From JBGQDM01 sp041495845 (GTDB taxonomy: Bacteria; Acidobacteriota; Terriglobia; Terriglobales; Acidobacteriaceae): a stretch of 7,461 bases of DNA. The stretch is taken from NCBI GenBank assembly GCA_041495845.1, contig JBGQDM010000132.1:1-7461 (forward strand). The letters are read 5' to 3'. Below, in pieces: positions 6,075 to 7,461 of this stretch (the stretch's first letter is position 1; each line of letters opens with the position of its first letter). The notes under the pieces were generated by a model, which saw only the letters and a program-made list of their open reading frames with translations, did not search any database and was not told the DNA's origin. Position numbers and translations under genes: made by a program.

Positions 6075-6806
6075 CTAGGGCAGTTTTTCAATCCAGCGCT
6101 CGATGGAGCAGCCGTCTTCGGTCAGTTCGAACTTGCCCATGCGCACCCCTTCGCCGATCAGGCGGTGCGTTTCCGGATCGCGCGCCACGCGTGCGATCCA
6201 CTGCTTGCCGACATCGAACTCCGCGGCGGTGAACCAGCGCTGCGGCAGCACTTCTACCAGCCCGGCTTGCGGGTAGAGAACGAAGAGCGCGCACGCCGCA
6301 TCGGAACGGGTGGGAGCCGGACAGGAGGCCACCGCAATCAATTCGTCCACACCGCGAAATGCCTCCGGCACCTCAATGCGGTGGGTTCCGGGCGGCAATT
6401 GCCGGCGCACGTCGAATTCACTGCGGGGCGGGGTGGCGGCATACACCCGCTCATTCGATTGCTTGAACCAGCCCACAATTTCTTCGAACGGAAACGCCGC
6501 CAACTCGTCAGGATCGAAGCACATGAGGCGCAGCGACCCTGGTTCCGGGCACCAGACGCCAAGAAAATGCGGCGGCAGAAGGAAGGGTACGCAGTAGGTG
6601 TTCAGCGCCAAACGCGGCCGTTGCGGCTCTTGCTCTAATGCCAGCGTGGCCAGGTACGCGAGTTCGCCCTGCTCGCCATGATAGGTCCAGGTGAAACGTT
6701 GTTGAGAATGCGCCGTGATAGCGGGAAAGTTGTTGGCGTACCACGGCGAAGGACCGGGTGCGCGCTCCAGCAGAGCGCTCAGCCGTTGGTTGTCTGGGGA
6801 AGCCAT
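6075..6806 (-). CDS. Unrecognised protein of 243 residues within the catabolic operon
   Basis: I do not recognise this protein. It is a soluble-looking chain with no signal peptide, membrane segment or coiled coil. It is rich in aromatic residues and prolines: WYANNFPAI (22-30) and RFTWTYHG (37-44) near the start, VPFLLPPHFLGVWCPEPG in the middle, and a charged C-terminal part with ARDPETHRLIGEG and GCSIERWIEKL. No known catalytic motif stands out. It is very likely a real gene: the ATG overlaps the stop of the B12 subunit by one base (TGATG), the reading frame is long and clean, and a crotonase gene starts 12 bases after its stop. Its position between a mutase subunit and acyl-CoA enzymes suggests an accessory role in acyl-CoA or B12-mutase metabolism, which is inference from context alone. 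Confidence 0.82.
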   Translation of the reverse strand: MASPDNQRLSALLERAPGPSPWYANNFPAITAHSQQRFTWTYHGEQGELAYLATLALEQEPQRPRLALNTYCVPFLLPPHFLGVWCPEPGSLRLMCFDPDELAAFPFEEIVGWFKQSNERVYAATPPRSEFDVRRQLPPGTHRIEVPEAFRGVDELIAVASCPAPTRSDAACALFVLYPQAGLVEVLPQRWFTAAEFDVGKQWIARVARDPETHRLIGEGVRMGKFELTEDGCSIERWIEKLP

Positions 6807-7225
6807 CAGCCGACCGTGGGGACACTGCGCGGCTTCACGTTGGCGCGAATAAATTGCACAATGTCATCCATAGCGGTGCCAGGCTGAAAAATGGCAGCGG
6901 CGCCAGCTTTCTTCATCGCTTCCACATCCTGGTCGGGAATGATGCCGCCGATGAGCAGCAACACGTCGTCCATCTTGCTCTCGCGCAGCAGCCCGCTCAC
7001 GCGCGGCACGATGGCATTGTGGGCGCCAGAAAGGATGGACAGCCCAATCACGTCCACGTCTTCCTGCAGCGCGGCGCTGACAATCATTTCGGGCGTCTGG
7101 CGCAGGCCGGTGTAGATGACCTCCATGCCCGCATCGCGCAAGGCACGAGCAATTACTTTGGCGCCGCGATCGTGGCCGTCCAGCCCCGGTTTGGCCACCA
7201 GCACGCGGATTTTGCGCTCAGTCAT
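6806..7225 (-). CDS. Cobalamin-binding small subunit of methylmalonyl-CoA mutase-type enzyme
   Basis: Stand-alone B12-binding domain of 139 residues, the length expected for the split mutase small subunit found in archaea and several bacterial phyla. Seen: Asp16-x-His18-x-x-Gly21 in KPGLDGHDRGAK, with His18 as the lower axial cobalt ligand; Ser63-x-Leu65 in GLSILSGAHN; and Gly93-Gly94 in LIGGIIPDQD, the three hallmarks of base-off/His-on B12 binding. The usual FGPGT near the end reads FQPGT (113-117). With a large subunit it would rearrange methylmalonyl-CoA to succinyl-CoA (or a related acyl-CoA such as isobutyryl-CoA). No large subunit is visible in the window; it may lie upstream or elsewhere. 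The ATG at 7225 is 30 bases after the repeat element and has no clear ribosome binding site. Its stop overlaps the next gene's start. Confidence 0.94.
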   Translation of the reverse strand: MTERKIRVLVAKPGLDGHDRGAKVIARALRDAGMEVIYTGLRQTPEMIVSAALQEDVDVIGLSILSGAHNAIVPRVSGLLRESKMDDVLLLIGGIIPDQDVEAMKKAGAAAIFQPGTAMDDIVQFIRANVKPRSVPTVG

Positions 7226-7254
7226 TGTTTCAATTTAACCACAGCGGGCGGGAG

Positions 7255-7422
7255 ATTGCAGAAGTAAGACTGCAGATTGCAGAAGTTAGGGCGCGTGTTT
7301 GAGGGCAGTGATGGCAATCGGGATGCTTCGCGGCATTCAGCATGACAAGACCCTGATGGGCTTCTGACTTCCTTCTGCGCGCAGGCTTCTACTTCTGCAA
7401 TCTGCAATCTGACTTCTGCAAT
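7255..7422. repeat. Inverted-repeat element, copy 2 (diverged left arm, expanded core)
   Basis: The same family as the element at 3549-3654. The right arm 7391-7422 is an exact reverse complement of bases 3549-3580 (32 bases). The left arm 7255-7286 matches that 32-base sequence with two differences (7266 and 7270). The core is 104 bases, against 48 in copy 1. After the left arm it keeps the same start (AAGT-AG-CGCGT, then GTGATG, to 7312) and then diverges. It holds degenerate arm-like pieces near 7371-7378 and a separate repeat-like block at 7322-7347. No coding capacity is credible; a 77-residue frame crossing it is made of repeat sequence. Confidence 0.85.
7322..7347 (-). repeat. Second interspersed-repeat-like block nested in repeat copy 2
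   Basis: On the minus strand this reads TGTCATGCTGAATGCCGCG followed by AAGCATC. It resembles the widespread GTCAT-CTGAGCGAAGCGAAGGATC type of intergenic repeat, recognisable from its usual spurious translation CHAE-REASR, which this stretch also gives. Identification is from memory and needs a genome-wide count. Confidence 0.45.
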
Positions 7423-7461
7423 CAGTTGGGCGTTTTCACATCCAGACTCTTCCATAGATAC
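7422..7461 (-). CDS. Probable C-terminal end of an upstream gene, cut by window edge
   Basis: One minus-strand frame reads YLWKSLDVKTPN and then TGA at 7424-7422, immediately where the repeat arm begins. A gene ending here would fit the same-strand operon, and the repeat would sit just past its stop. Only 12 codons are visible, the other two frames cannot be excluded (one is open, one stops after seven codons), and the product is not recognisable. Confidence 0.3.
   Translation of the reverse strand, partial: YLWKSLDVKTPN

Noticed and set aside
5463..6638. Plus-strand 391-residue open frame
   Set aside because: Lies antisense to two tightly coupled minus-strand genes, one an evident crotonase; the Arg/His-rich composition is that of an antisense shadow.
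7222..7455. Minus-strand 77-residue reading frame ending in the B12 gene leader
   Set aside because: It runs through both repeat arms and the nested repeat block; its residues are simply translated repeat sequence (FCNLQS repeated, CHAECREASR), with no sign of protein-level constraint.

Overview
This window is a tightly packed catabolic gene cluster read entirely from the minus strand, so transcription runs from the right edge toward position 1. It is GC-rich and uses clean ATGA/TGATG gene junctions. It carries two copies of a small inverted-repeat element in otherwise short intergenic gaps. The enzyme set, the stand-alone B12 subunit, the variant HMG-CoA lyase and the repeat-laden gaps fit a free-living heterotrophic bacterium with chromosomal organisation. 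Acidobacteriota is my best guess, but that rests on remembered family resemblance and not on a marker gene.

Layout in order of transcription: (i) 7422-7461, probably the last codons of an upstream gene; (ii) 7255-7422, a repeat element with a second, unrelated-looking repeat block inside it; (iii) 6806-7225, the cobalamin-binding small subunit of a methylmalonyl-CoA-type mutase; (iv) 6075-6806, a 243-residue protein I do not recognise; (v) 5442-6062, a short crotonase-fold protein lacking the usual catalytic glutamates; (vi) 3667-5370, a carboxyltransferase subunit of a biotin-dependent acyl-CoA carboxylase, most like methylcrotonyl-CoA carboxylase beta; (vii) 3549-3654, the second repeat element, a near-perfect long hairpin; (viii) 2656-3540, a variant HMG-CoA lyase; (ix) 1808-2590, an enoyl-CoA hydratase of the methylglutaconyl-CoA hydratase type; (x) 1371-1811, a hotdog-fold acyl-CoA thioesterase; (xi) 1-1328, histidine ammonia-lyase, cut by the left window edge.

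Read as a pathway, the carboxyltransferase, the methylglutaconyl-CoA hydratase-like protein and HMG-CoA lyase are the last three steps of leucine breakdown to acetoacetate and acetyl-CoA. The B12 mutase subunit points to propionyl-CoA/methylmalonyl-CoA metabolism (valine, isoleucine, odd-chain acids). Histidine ammonia-lyase opens histidine degradation. The cluster therefore looks like a general amino-acid catabolism locus. It is incomplete here: no biotin carboxylase/biotin carrier, no acyl-CoA dehydrogenase, no large mutase subunit and no urocanase are seen in the window.

Nothing in the window is clearly a new defence or mobile system. The items most worth following are the repeat family (two inverted-repeat elements sharing an exact 32-base arm and part of their cores), the unrecognised protein at 6075-6806 inside the operon, and the catalytically atypical short crotonase beside it.
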